The position numbers were made by a program, and so were the translations under genes. Under the pieces are notes generated by a model that was not told where the DNA came from, ran no database searches, and saw only the letters and a program-made list of their open reading frames with translations. A DNA stretch of 64,000 bases from Ridgeia piscesae (taxonomy: Eukaryota; Annelida; Polychaeta; Sabellida; Siboglinidae). How positions within the stretch are numbered: the first letter of the stretch is position 1; each line of letters begins with the position of its first letter. The stretch spans positions 190,001 through 254,000 of the forward strand of contig JAODUO010000552.1 of the NCBI GenBank assembly GCA_025642075.2, given 5' to 3'. Of this stretch, positions 1-11,399 are shown in pieces.

Positions 1-305
1 TGATATAATAGCGAAATAAATTATAATTTCGTGTCGGACTGTGGTCAATAATTGAGGGAGAGAACTGAGGTTCACCAACTGAGGTGTGTGTCCGTGCGAG
101 TACCTGTGTGTTAGCAAGCGAATATTTGTGTAAGTATGAAACCTTCTTACGAATAGCCACTAATACTGGACAACATGACTTGACTATTGATGTAAAGTAT
201 CAAGTTAAGGGCATGTCTAATACACTTTAGTTGTGTATGAATATGCGTGTTATACTGTCGTAGTACTAGCTTAGTAGTTTAATGTACGGTAAATGCCGCA
301 CTAAC

Positions 306-934
306 CCACACAAGCAGAGTGTATTTACGCTTGTCTGTTCTGGGACTGCCCCGTGATCCAGGGTATTCAAAGTGAAGGTCGAGTCCGTCAAAGCCATTCC
401 TTATAAGGAAAGTAAGACTTGTTTTCGCGAAAAACGCCCTACTTTTTGCAGTCTTTAGCATGTTGTGCATTTGTCTTGTACCAAGAGCCCAGCCACCAAC
501 AGCGAGCAATGTCTTTACTCCTGGATATTTCAGTTTTACCATATTCACTCTTTCATACCTAAAACGTAGGAATCACTTTTGTATAGATATCACAAATATT
601 ATGGATAAGTTCATGTCAGTTTCTTTGCGTGTACGCATCTTTTTTTCATGATTTGTGCAAATGCAGCGAACCAAGATCAGCGACCTAAAATTGTGTTTAG
701 ATGTGGGTTAGATATTGTTAGATTACCTTTCAGCGGCCAAAAATAGGTAATATAATCTATCGAAATTTGTCTTGGTTACGATTATAACAGTTTTCTTTGT
801 ATAAGCTGTAAATCGAAACAAATCAGTAACTTGTTTTGTGTTTATAAATCTCATCAAATTTGGAATAATTGTTGAGATGAGTTGTTTATAAACATCAACA
901 TATATCAAGTGTGTTCTTTTGTGTCCATTTTATA

Positions 935-996
<62 letters not shown>

Positions 997-1272
997 TACA
1001 ACCTACATGCCCTTCATCCAACGCGTTGATTTGTCATTCCACTCAAAAGGCGCGAGTGAATAGCGCTGCAGCTTGGCATATGCATAAATGATGTGAGTGC
1101 ACAGACTGCCATCAATGTTTTCCGGAACAAACTTTCCTTTTCCATGCCTGTACTGTGCCCAGTTAGTGTAATAACATACACGTTTGTAATTATCTATAAC
1201 ATACCACAACAAACACTATATATATATATATATATATTTTAATATATATATATATATATATATATTGTTTTG

Positions 1273-1346
<74 letters not shown>

Positions 1347-4300
1347 GTTACTAGATCTTTATGATGGGTGTGCGAGCATGTATACATTTTATGTTACATT
1401 GTTTGTACACATTTCGGTTCAGCCACGACAGACCCTGGCGGAGCGGCATGTATCCTATATCCAGACTTTCACAAATCATATTGCAGCAACGGGTTAAACA
1501 GCAAAGCAGATAATGTTCCTTCAGCTTCGGCGGCGGAAGATCCAGTTGTAAGGGAAACATCACCATTCACAGTTCAGAATAAACTACAGTTCACTGGAGT
1601 AAATCAAATACAAAACCGACACAAGACAATGGGAAAAACAACTAAAGTATGTGAAATGAAATTCGTGTCTGTTTCGCCTCTTCCATTCGACAGAAGCCGC
1701 TTCGGTGTACAGATTTACGTGTAAATTAATCTGATAAATAAATAAAATGTAATACAATTGTGTGACTAAAATATCCCTGTGATATAAACATAAATAATTG
1801 TAAAAATGTCAGTACAAATTGTGCAAAATGTAAGCAATATGTATAGGAATCAATAACTAGTGTAGCTGTAATGTCTATTCCACGAATTCCCTACAATCTA
1901 TTAGTGTGCGATATAGTGTCTCAACTCTCTACATTCTCTTCTTCTTCCACGTACTGGACTGGACCCTTGCAGGGCGTTAAAAGTCAAATGAAGTTTATGC
2001 GATTGGGGGCGGCGTAAGTTCTTTTTAAATAAAACAGTTAATATATATAAATAAAAACCTTTAAAAAGTTAATAAAGTTATTGTATGTACCACTGGTGCG
2101 TTAACAAAATATGTATATGTTGTACATAGAAGTCTCATGAAGATATTATCTACTGGCAGAAAACCTCTAAACCTCTTGTGGGGAGCCTGTTCCACTGTAG
2201 GAGTGTCGTATGGAAAAGGAAAGGTAAATGGCTGAGTGGTCTGCCCTTGCATGACGAAAACGCTGGACTCCGCGAGTTCTGGTATAACTCCGTTGGAGGT
2301 ATTGGTCTATGGTCATATCTACATGACCGATGTTGATTTTGTGAAGGAGACTAAGGCGGTTGTTCTTCCTCCTCGCTTCCAAGCTTTCTCACTTACATTA
2401 TTAGCATCGTATCCTGGTGTTCTGTTTGTGTATCTGGCTGCTCGTCGCTGTACTCTCTCTAATTGGCTGATGTCTTTCTGGGGTCCCAAGCAGCAGAGAC
2501 ATGTTCCATATTAGCCAGTACCATGGTAGTGTAGGAAATAATATTTCGTTGAAGGAAACCGAGGAATCTGTTTGCTTTCCATGCAATTATTGTTCTACGT
2601 CTTGACCATGTTACGTTGTTAGTGATTGTGACACGAGTGTATCTACTTGTGTCGGATGTTTCCATCTTTTTTTATATGTAGTATATGATGTTTCACGGAC
2701 CAGCTTTCTTTGGCATTACTCTGATGTATGTGCACCTTCCTGGATTACATTCCATCTGCCAGTCCTTCTCCCGCTGCTACGGTGATGACAAATCTGACTG
2801 GAAAGCCTGCTGGTCTATGTCAGTAGTGAAGCTCTTAAAGAGGAGGCTTGGTACGAGAGGAGTATACGACATATGGAAGATCATTAATGTACGCACTGAG
2901 AATGAGAGGTCCTAGGATAGTGCCCTGGTGCATTCCCAACGTGACATTCACCTGTGTGGAATGTATCCCCTCCGGCCGGACCTCCTGCATTGTGTTGGCC
3001 AAGAACGAGTTAGTCTAGTGGACAATGTTTTTCCAAATGCCACAGTAGTCGAGTTTGTGAAGGAGAAGACCGTGAGGCACACTGTCGAACGACTTGCTGA
3101 AATCAAGCAAGCTGACGTCTACATGGTGACCACCAGCAAGCTGGTTGGCAATCACGTGGACAGTGACTACAAGCTGGGATTCGCATGAATGGCCCGCGTC
3201 GAAATCCGTGTTGACTATTGCAAGCTATCGTGTTCTTGTCGAAGTGCCTCGGGATGGTACTGCGGACAATATGCTCTAGTACCTTGAACGTGAAGAACGT
3301 GAGTGACAATTGGCGATAGATTCTTGTTTGGTCTGTCTTCCCTTTCTTGTATATATGGGTACGACCCATGCCTTATTCAAATCACTGATACTTTCATATG
3401 TGTCAAGCGAAAGCTGGAACAGTCCTGTGAGAACTGTGTCGACGGCGAATTAGTTGTCTATCGCTAGATGATCGGTGCCTGTGACGGGATGCGAATCATC
3501 ATCATGCTGTCGGTTGCGATGCGACAAAGACTGCTTCCATCACTTAAGTGATGTCCATGTGTCGGTCTTTATGTCTCGCAGCTTCAGGTTTCTCTTGATA
3601 GTATCATTGAACCGGAGACGAGGGCGCCCTCTCTTTCTGTGACCAGAAGACAGTTGAGAGTAGAGAACCTGCTTTGGTAGCACGTCTGGTGACATCCTCA
3701 TGAGGTGTCCAGTACACCGGATATTCTTTCTGATCAGAAGATCTTCCAAAGATGGCAGCCCTGTCAGTTCGAGTATTTCCTTCTTTGACACATTGTCCAT
3801 CCAGGTTATCCTCATGATCGAACGTAGATGTCGCATCATGAAGGCATGCATCAATTTCACCTGTCTTCTGTACACTGTCCATACCTCGGCTCCATATAGG
3901 AGGGTGGACAGCACGATTGCACCTTTATTGCCTTTAACCCGCATGGACAGATGGTGATTGTTCCAGAGTATCTGGCGTAGTCGGGCGAAAGATGCACTAG
4001 CCTTGGCCATCCTCCTCTGTATTTCATCGTCAATGCATCCATTACTTGATATAGTGCTTCCGAGGTAGGTGAATTCCAGAACAGAGTTAAGCTTGTTTCC
4101 ATCAACCATGATATCCTCCTCTCGGGTTCTTGTAGAGTTGGGTTGGTACAGCACCTAGGATTTCTTGATGTTAATTTTCAGGCCGAACTTCTTTGACGCA
4201 TCGGAGAAAACATCCACTATTTCTTGCATCTCTTCAGCAGAGTGTACAACCACTGCACTGTCATCTGCGAATAGCAGCTCTCTCATCAGTATCTGAGTAG

Positions 4301-7300
4301 ACTTGGTCTTCGCTCTGAAGTGTGCGACGTTGAATAGGTCAGCGTTCTGTCTGGACTGTATATAGACGCCATCCCCCATGTCTCGGAAAGCCTCGTCGAG
4401 CATTGCTGATAGGAAGATGCAGAAGAGCGTGGGGGCCAGTACACAAACTTGCTTGACTCCATTTGTGACACCGAACGATTCCGAGACTTCCCCTCCAACA
4501 CAAACATTCGCCATCATTCCGGTATGTAGTGCCTCGATCACTGGTGTGAACTTCTCTGGGCAGCCATACTTCCTCAGTAGCTGCCACAGCCCGGTCCTCC
4601 CAACTGTATCGAACGCCTTACTGAAGTCGACAAATACCATGTACAATGGTCGTTCCTGCTCAATGAACCTTTCTTGTAACTGTCGGAGACAAAATATCAT
4701 ATCCACGGTGCTCCGGTTACCACATTGTGTCTCCGGAACTACCTCTGGTGTTATGTGGGTAGATAGTCTGTTGAGGAGGATCCTGGCGAAGATATTGCCT
4801 GCTATAATTCCCACAGTCTGTTCGATCACCTTTCTTGTAGATGGTTACAATGCTGGCATCATTACATGCTTCTGGTACAAAACCCACCTCCCAGGCATTG
4901 GTGATTAGTTGGTGCTGAACAGATTGTGTCCTCCGTGCTTGCATACTTCTGCAGGAATTCCATCTCCTCCAGGTGCTTTGCCATCTTTCAGGCAGGCAGT
5001 TGCTATAGCCATCTCATCCATGGTTGGACTCTCATCGAGGCTTGTCTTGGTAATGCGCTGCGGGATATTGTCCAGAGCTTCGTTATTTATCTCGCCAGGG
5101 ACATTGAGTAGAACTATTCACTCCATCTTGCTACAACTCTCTTGCTGTCAGCGAAGGTCTCCATCCCATCTGTTGATTTCAGGTGAACAGGTCCCTTCTT
5201 TTTGATTCACCACACTTCCTTCAGCCCATGGTAGAAGTTTTCATGTCGTTTCTGTCAGCAGCTTTCTGCATCTCCGCTGCCTTCCTTTCCCACCAGTCTG
5301 ACTTCAGTGCACGGGTGCGTTTTTGTAGCAGTCTGCAGGCATCTTTATACGCTCCTGGTTTGCAACACTCTGTGGTTGACTTGGTCTCTTCTGCTCATAA
5401 GAGTCTGTTGCTCGTGGTCGTTGGGGTCGATCCAATCCTGGTGTTTTCTGTCTGCCTTGGCTTGTATATATGGGTACGACCCATGCCTTCTTCAAATCAC
5501 TGATTATTTCATCTGTGTCAAGCGAAAGCTGGAACAGTCCTGTGAGAACTGTGGCGACGGCGAATTAGTTGTCTATCGATCGCTGATGGCATGCGAAGTA
5601 CGTTCCCAATTAAGCACCAATTTGCTGTTACGATGGTTTCGCTTATGGCAAAGCATCGGCACCACTGGTAATTCGTTCGATATACAATCAGGCCAATAGA
5701 TGCCGATAATTTGACGAAGACGACGACTGTGGTGCGCATCCAGGCGATGTAGTTCAGCGTGTTTTAGTCCTCATGTGCCTGTGTGATATGTTAACAGTGG
5801 CACGACAAAACCTGCGTAACGTCGATGACACAGCTGTAGCAGGACCTCTGATATCCTGAACCTCGGTGTCCACAGTTTGACGTGCAGCAGTGGGGTGGCG
5901 TCGGGCAGATGTTATAGACAACTGGTTGCTGGTAATTGAGGGGGTGACTGTACTTCTCCAGCTCCACCGCGATCTTCTTCCGATCGGCCTCGTCCAGTCT
6001 CCTTCTTCCCTCTCCTTCCTCCTTGTGCTTATTCTTCTCCTCCCCATCTACTTCTGCTCCTCCCCAGCTTCATTGTACACACTGAAACTATTCACACACA
6101 CACACACATCCACTTGCTCGGGGCTTGTTGAAATGCCCTTCATACCTCCAGATCCCTTCCCTCGCTTGATATATGTCTGTTCTCCGAACTGATCTGCTGG
6201 CACTGCGGTCCCCCATCCAAGTGCCGACAGACGTGTGCACCTGCCAGTGGGTCCTCCTTGTCCGCTGGGGAAGGTGCTCCATCTGTCGCACATACCAGCT
6301 CAGGTAGCGGGCATAATTAATGCTGCGAAGAAGTATGGCAGCATTGCCTTGAGACAGTGCTGCTGGAGGAGGAAGTCACCGTTCCGTTCTCCACGCAGGA
6401 ACATGAGCGACAACAGTGTAGGCTTGACAAAGCAGTCCACCCATAGCCTCCTGGTCGGGTGCCCTCTGGCTGTCTCCAGGTAGATATTCAGCTCCTCATA
6501 TGTCTTGGCGCCATTCGAGTGGAAATTATGCAGCAACATGGCAATGATGAGACGGTATGCCCATAGACCATTAGTTCAGGCCTTTCCGTCGACTATGCTG
6601 GTGATGCCAGCAAACGCTGCACTGATGAGAACGTCCACGCCTGATGCCTTCATCAGTGTTCCTACACAGCCGAGGAAATTCATGAGAGTGTGCATCATAC
6701 CCGGGTGAAGTATCACGTTGGTCCAGCGCAGAGGATCGTTCCATTGGATAATGCATGCAGTCTGATACAGTTGGAGGTCGACCGTGATGTGGGTGCATCC
6801 CAAAACTATTGAGAGCCCTCTCGAGATTCACAAGCGTAGTTATTACAGTGTTCGGGGTGAGCAGGCGGTGAGTCGATCATCGGTCCGAACACAACCAGTG
6901 TATCAGACTTCTGGGCAGAGCCTGCCACCAAGCGGTCTTGCTGAGCATTGACTGGTCTGTCGTTCCCGTGGACTTGCGACTATTAAGCGGTTCTTGAAAA
7001 TGAAAAGCTTGGGACAAGAATATACAACTTACTGTAGAATGGCTCACATATAATCGGTCTATAGAGGTGATTTGTTCCTGGTTTTACGTCGAATTTGACC
7101 TTTGACCTCTGATTTGACCTTGACTTTAACCCAGTATTCAAACAAATACTCCAGAAATGGACTCCCCATCCTGGAAAACCCTTATAAAGAGATATTACAT
7201 GACCCTCTATGTCATCGAGATCAAAAGTCGAACATTGGCCGACATTCAAGATGGCCGAGACCGCCATCTTGAATTATGAGAAATGCTCAAGGTTGCACAA

Positions 7301-10300
7301 GGTGCAACCAAGCTAATTTTGCTCTCCTAACTATATAAAATACATTTCCATAAAAAAATGTTTACAGTAATTAATATTGCAAGGTCTCCTACAGGAAGTA
7401 TATGAGCGGCAACTTGACTAACACAACAGTTGCATGCTCGCCAATTATTGATGTAAATCCAATCGACATGGCTACCATGTACAAAACTATGCGAAAATGT
7501 AAGGACATGTCAGCAGAACTTGGCCAGCACCACTCTTTTCAAACAATTGATCAACAACTATATGCCTTTGCCCAGCATTTGAAGTGTTTTTTTCCGTATG
7601 AACTTCTAGAAGTCGATATATGTCCAGTCACCAACATTCCTATTCTTGGATCTTTTACTCCAGACTTTAAAGATCCTTCTTCTAAATGGTTGGAAAGAGC
7701 GAGACAGTGACAGGGGTCTTTTTCCACAGACGCAACAAGTCATGGTTCCACATTTCTTTGTTACTGAAAGACAAAACAGTGCCAGATGGATTCCATTCTA
7801 CACAGCTAACGTGTTGAACCTCACATACGAAGTTCGCCGCCCCTTTGAAGCTGGATAATTTATTGAGCGTCCGATTTAAATGTGTTTCAATAGGATCTAA
7901 AGCGACATGGGCACAAAAAAGCAATCATCAGTGATGCAAAGGGAAGCAGTGGTATAGTCGGAGTGATTAGAATGACACCAACACTCATCAGGTGTTCATC
8001 ATTAGTGACTATATGAAAGTAATGTGAGAAAGGAGTGATTCGTCCAAAAGAACTGAAGTCAGTGATCACAAAGAAGTACTGACATTCACACTGAGGAATG
8101 AGGAAGAGCATGTGCGAGCTGTGACCAAACATGCTGTTAATAACATGGCCAGTTGGTTCGAGCCCAGTGCTCACCCATATGTACTCAGCAACCTATTTAC
8201 TGGGTTGCATGCAAAAATGGATCTGCCCAATTCGCTCCTCGAGAGTATAAGTGAAGGGGAGGAAAAGCGGGAGAGATTTGCAGAACTGGGCCATCAATTA
8301 GAAGTTAAAATCCAGATGGTGGCAGAACTTCCACAAGGCACCACTACCACCACAGTGTATATTATTGATGCAACGGCTGCGTACTGCAAGCAACTTCTAA
8401 TATTATTTCAGAGAGCAGACACTTTTGTGGAAGTATTTGAAGGTTATGATCACGATATCTCTGTGAAAACAGCTGAGCTGGACCGCCGCGCAGGACCAAC
8501 AGCTCCTTGCAAGTAGTACCAAGTGATTGGTGGGCGCTGTGCCCTGCACCTCCACGGAAGAGTTTCCCCAATGTCCCATCCACAAAGTAATCTCTAGTGA
8601 ACTTTCTTTCTGAATATGTAGTCAGATATGCATTCCACTGGCTTGAAGCACACACAACCTGTACACTCCCGGTTGTTGAAGGCTTCTCCGATGGTGAAAT
8701 ATATCAGTAGTTATTGAAATGTAGTATACACCTGATTGACACCAGGATGGGTTTGTTGATGCAGACTACATCGCACGTGGTGTTCTAGGAATGTTCATAG
8801 TTAAGTCACCAGAAACACATGTCTTAGACCTGATTGCGTACTACGTTCCCAAAATGGCGAATACAGTCAACATGTGGATTGAAACTGGCACCATTAGCAG
8901 CACAACAGAAAACTTCCAATTTGGACCTGTGCTTTTGATAACAGGATGTGACACAGTTCCCTCCCTGTTTGGAATTAGAAACAACTTTTCAACATTGTGA
9001 ATCAAAATTGGGCAAGCTATTTGCTGCCTTAGAAACCAGCGATAAAGAAGCTGCACTATCAGCATCGATGACATTCATAGTAGTGATTTGAGAAAGCTGA
9101 CACTGTTGTGGAAGTGTTTGATAGTTATGATAACGATAGAGGCACATATATTAATTTATGGCTAAGGCTGATCAACAAAAAGCACAGGTCATTGAATATG
9201 CTTTCCCGTGTGAAGCATGATTTGAGGAACATGCCAGAGGGACACTGTTGAAAACGAAGATTTGAATGTCTTCACATTGGCGAACAAACCAAATATTGGG
9301 TTCCCACTTGAGCATGGATGGGAAATGAATGACAAACTTGTACCTGTCCACATCTGTTCATGCTCAAGTAGAAGTCGCTGCACAATCAATTGTTCATGCG
9401 GTCAGAACAGAGCTGCGCACATGTCATAGCAGTGAAAATTCCACATTCAATTGGCGATCAAGACGTCCTATCTGATTATGATGGTGATGACGATGACAAC
9501 GACAGTGAATAGAAACATTATTATGTTTCCGGTAGCTTTACCAAATCGACTTACCTTTGTGACGAATTAAAACGTTTTTAAACAGAGAAACGTTGCTCGC
9601 TTTGCAAGGTGTAAAGCAAATGGTAGCGACATCGATGGTGAACTTGTTCAATTCTATTCCCATACATGTATCTTTATAAAGTAGTCCAGTGGAATAACCC
9701 ATTTGACGACGATACAGTTAGTTTTACAGTGGCATACGATGTTGGCTTGAGTACACTGATAAATAAATAGCAACCATTGATGTATATTTGATGATTGTGG
9801 AATGACGCAATGTTGAATATGTATACATTGATGATGTCTTTGTTTGACCTTCAATGCACAGGTATATAATATGTCCATGAGTATGTAGGTGACGCAGATG
9901 TAAGCAACCAGAAATTGTGTAACGTGTGCGGAATGGCGCAATTTCTAAGTATAACGTTCATCAATTTTCGATGACCCCTTTGTTTGTTCCACGTCACATC
10001 GCATTTTGAAGGGGAGAAAGGTTAAATATATTACTTGTGGGAAATCATTAATATTAATAGTAAACAAAGGTCCTAAAATTGATCATTTCTTATTGTATTT
10101 CACCAATTTCAACATGCTGTCGCCACATGCTGCACCTCCGTTCATAAGCAATGGATCAGTATCGCACGACGACGAAATTCGGCAACATTCGCTTCGTCAA
10201 GACCGCTGGTCACAAGATGTATCTCGAAATTACCGATGCATAAGGGAAATGGGAAACAGTACTATCACAATCGGTGACACCAAGTTAACACCATTGTGCC

Positions 10301-11345
10301 CGTGTGCGTAACCTCTGTCAAGCTTTGACGTAACCGTAAACCAAAATAGCATAAACATCATGATTGGAGTCGTTTGATTCAGGCATATATATGTATAGTA
10401 AACCATAAGGGATCACTGAACACAAGAAAAATGTTTGCTTAAAGCTAACATATTTTACTAACAATGTATTGTATGAAGTGGCTACATTGAAACTATGGAT
10501 ATTTCATGATTGTTTGTTTGTTATTTAGGTCATCATGTCAAGAACATGTAATTATTAATTTTACCCGAAATAACAATTTAGCTTTATCAATGCAGAGTCT
10601 CTATGACTGTAAATTATCGTGACATGTCAGTCAATCATAAAAAAATATGAAATGTATGCGACATAAGGAACAGCACAACTTAAATACTTTGGTGAACATT
10701 AGTTGGCTAAGTTTTTGGGTCTACTTGTTGTATTTAAGACAAAGCGACTTACCAGTGTTTTAGTCATACAAAACTCTGCTAGTTCCAAATGAAATTCCAA
10801 TTAAGTTAGCTGCCAACAACATATTGATGTGCATTCCGTTTAACACAACCGCGCTATCCGAACATCTGCAGTATTGAGAATTCAAAAACATAATTTGTTC
10901 CTACCTTATAGAATAGTTTCCCCGGTGAATGATCAGTGCCTGTCTAAGGCTTGCTCCGATGTTGGATTAGTCTAAAATATTGCTATAAGCATCTTTTTGT
11001 TCTCAGTATATTATTAATAATCACACTTTATTGATTTCTTCATCCAGCATAACTGTACATTTAACTTGTCAGACATTTCTCACCATGATATAAATACACA
11101 AGTCATATTCGTATTGATGTAGTCAAATGAGGATTTGGTCAATTCACACGTTAATAAGTGACATACACTTGACAACTACTAGTGTACGTTTTACTGGAAC
11201 TCTGAGCAAATTCAACTTATAATAGGAAATGTTTTCTAATATGTATCGAACATTTGCTTTGAATTATCAATAACAGTCAAAGTTGCTTACCTGCTGCACA
11301 TGCTATTACATACAGCAGGCATGCTGCATAGAAGTAAATCGCCAT
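306..11345 (-). CDS. Chitinase-like GH18 protein, copy A (exons 1-3, runs off left edge)
   Basis: Secreted glycoside hydrolase family 18 protein, N-terminal part only. Exons on the minus strand: 11345-11291 (signal peptide, ATG at 11345), 1193-1007 and 558-306. All have GT/AG borders with phases 1, 2 and 0, and the exon lengths (55, 187, 253) equal those of copy B. Exon 1 encodes a hydrophobic signal peptide of about 18 residues ending CAA. Exon 2 has the GH18 first strand [11 protein letters not shown] and [14 protein letters not shown]. Exon 3 has LLAVGGW and the catalytic motif [11 protein letters not shown]. The usual DxxDxDxE motif keeps D138, D141 and the acid Glu145, but the third Asp is His143 and the following Trp is Phe. 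Catalysis could be impaired but not certainly lost. Intron 1 is about 10.1 kb and full of mobile elements. Later exons lie outside the window, so its integrity is unknown. Confidence 0.88.
939..992. repeat. (AT)n microsatellite in intron 2 of copy A
   Basis: About 54 bp of nearly pure AT dinucleotide, starting 15 bp beyond the exon 2 donor of copy A. Copy B has only a short AT tract at the matching place (42,428-42,436). Confidence 0.95.
1217..1345. repeat. Interrupted (AT)n microsatellite in intron 1 of copy A
   Basis: Three AT runs (1217-1237, 1246-1265, 1276-1345) separated by short non-repeat segments, starting 24 bp beyond the exon 2 acceptor. The open reading frames here are only repeats of Tyr-Ile. 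From 1,346 to about 1,730 the sequence is ordinary intron that resembles copy B intron 1 near 42,950-43,020. Confidence 0.9.
1930..2000 (-). repeat. 3' fragment of a tRNA-derived SINE
   Basis: The stretch from ATTCTCTTCTTCTTCC through ACTGGAC and CAGGGCGTT closely resembles the distal part of the SINE at 45,450-45,780. No A or B box is present, so only the 3' end remains. Confidence 0.55.
2150..3475 (-). mobile_element. Jockey/CR1-like LINE reverse transcriptase, decayed (3' part)
   Basis: Frame-shifted reverse transcriptase remnants on the minus strand. Around 3,100-3,369 the translation gives [17 protein letters not shown] and HGFRRG (RT motifs 1-2). Around 2,850-3,100 it gives [16 protein letters not shown] and GTILGPL (motifs 3-4). 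Around 2,280-2,690 it gives the C-terminal [13 protein letters not shown] and [16 protein letters not shown] segments typical of Jockey/CR1-type LINEs. Several stops and frameshifts make it dead. The reading frame continues upstream at 5,461-5,590 beyond a nested insertion. Confidence 0.75.
3347..3470. repeat. Long direct repeat (left copy) flanking the RTE-like LINE
   Basis: About 120 bp, from CTTGTATATATGGGTACGAC to GTTGTCTATCG, repeated at 5,461-5,580 with only a few differences. Its reading frame belongs to the interrupted older LINE, so it is best read as an unusually long target-site duplication. Confidence 0.75.
3476..5460 (-). mobile_element. RTE-like LINE nested in the Jockey/CR1-like LINE, 5'-truncated
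   Basis: Reverse transcriptase on the minus strand. Frames at 4,829-4,155 and 4,154-3,540 contain [27 protein letters not shown], the catalytic [10 protein letters not shown], and the C-terminal [13 protein letters not shown] and [11 protein letters not shown] segments; 5,460-4,900 continues upstream with frameshifts. There is a TAG between the two main frames (4,155-4,157) and a frameshift near 4,820. The apurinic endonuclease domain is missing, as in 5'-truncated copies. A short ATC-type tail lies near 3,490-3,505. It is flanked by direct repeats (3,347-3,470 and 5,461-5,585). Confidence 0.8.
5461..5590 (-). mobile_element. 5' piece of the interrupted Jockey/CR1-like LINE plus right direct repeat
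   Basis: The minus translation gives a [14 protein letters not shown] and KAWVVPIY segment, the region just upstream of RT motif 1 in Jockey/CR1-type elements. It joins the 2,150-3,475 piece once the nested RTE-like element is removed. Beyond 5,590 no further LINE sequence was recognised. Confidence 0.65.
5900..6835 (-). pseudogene. Degenerate ORF of an uncharacterised repeat family (part 1)
   Basis: Minus-strand frames at 6,803-6,576, 6,539-6,300 and 6,293-6,048 read as one protein broken by frameshifts: [73 protein letters not shown] and [21 protein letters not shown] recognise this only as a family of unannotated multi-copy predicted proteins in marine invertebrates; no function is known to me. 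The MHTLMxFLGxxGTLM block resembles a block expected in the family whose other parts lie on the opposite strand at 7.4-9.5 kb, so a related but inverted copy is likely. GC content is higher here than in the flanks. Confidence 0.55.
7090..7275. other. Motif-rich spacer between oppositely oriented parts of the unknown family
   Basis: Holds a perfect DR1 of TGACCT (7,096-7,108) with a third half-site at 7,115-7,120, and a 12-bp perfect inverted repeat (ATTCAAGATGGC, 7,244-7,255 with 7,263-7,274, 7-bp loop). The whole 6,980-7,390 stretch has no coding signal I can support. Confidence 0.6.
7396..7710 (+). pseudogene. Degenerate ORF of the same uncharacterised family (part 2)
   Basis: One frame at 7,402-7,710 carries [36 protein letters not shown] and [18 protein letters not shown]. 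The middle of the protein seems deleted between LKC and the DICPV block. It precedes the XPG/FEN1-like segment at 8.1-9.0 kb on the same strand, so all may come from one element. Confidence 0.5.
8105..9520 (+). pseudogene. Degenerate XPG/FEN1-like segment of the same family (part 3)
   Basis: The frame at 8,112-8,516 carries [17 protein letters not shown] followed by [15 protein letters not shown], which recalls the FEN1/XPG N-terminal nuclease strand (VxxVFDxYD). At about 8,740-9,000 the frame gives [16 protein letters not shown] and [12 protein letters not shown], resembling the GCDY.PS..GIG helix-turn of FEN1-type nucleases. A second, shorter [11 protein letters not shown] block near 9,107-9,140 suggests internal duplication. 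Near 9,360-9,420 a Cys-rich [14 protein letters not shown] segment is followed by an acidic tail. Many stops and frameshifts are present. The nuclease assignment is by motif only. Confidence 0.45.
9520..11290. other. Intron 1 of copy A, no recognised element
   Basis: AT-rich sequence with only short frames. The last ~200 bp (11,100-11,290) aligns with copy B intron 1 at 44,420-44,594, including CACACGTTAATAAGTGA, showing that the gene duplication included the introns. Nothing else is recognised. Confidence 0.6.
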
Positions 11346-11388
11346 CTTCCTTAAGGGGCTCCTTGTCGAATCAGAATCACTGGTGAAG

Positions 11389-11399
11389 AATAAATACAC
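11389..11399 (-). promoter_or_regulatory. TATA-like core promoter of copy A
   Basis: GTGTATTTATT on the minus strand; its TATTTATT core begins 51 bp upstream of the ATG at 11345. The same sequence sits at the same distance in copy B, and the intervening bases are alignable. The position fits a TATA box with a short 5' UTR of roughly 15-25 nt. The start site itself is inferred. Confidence 0.5.

Noticed and set aside
1368..1724. 118-codon plus frame
   Set aside because: It lies in intron 1 of copy A where the sequence aligns with non-coding intron of copy B; no family features.
10006..10311. 101-codon plus frame in intron 1 of copy A
   Set aside because: No recognisable motif, no supporting neighbours and composition like the flanks.
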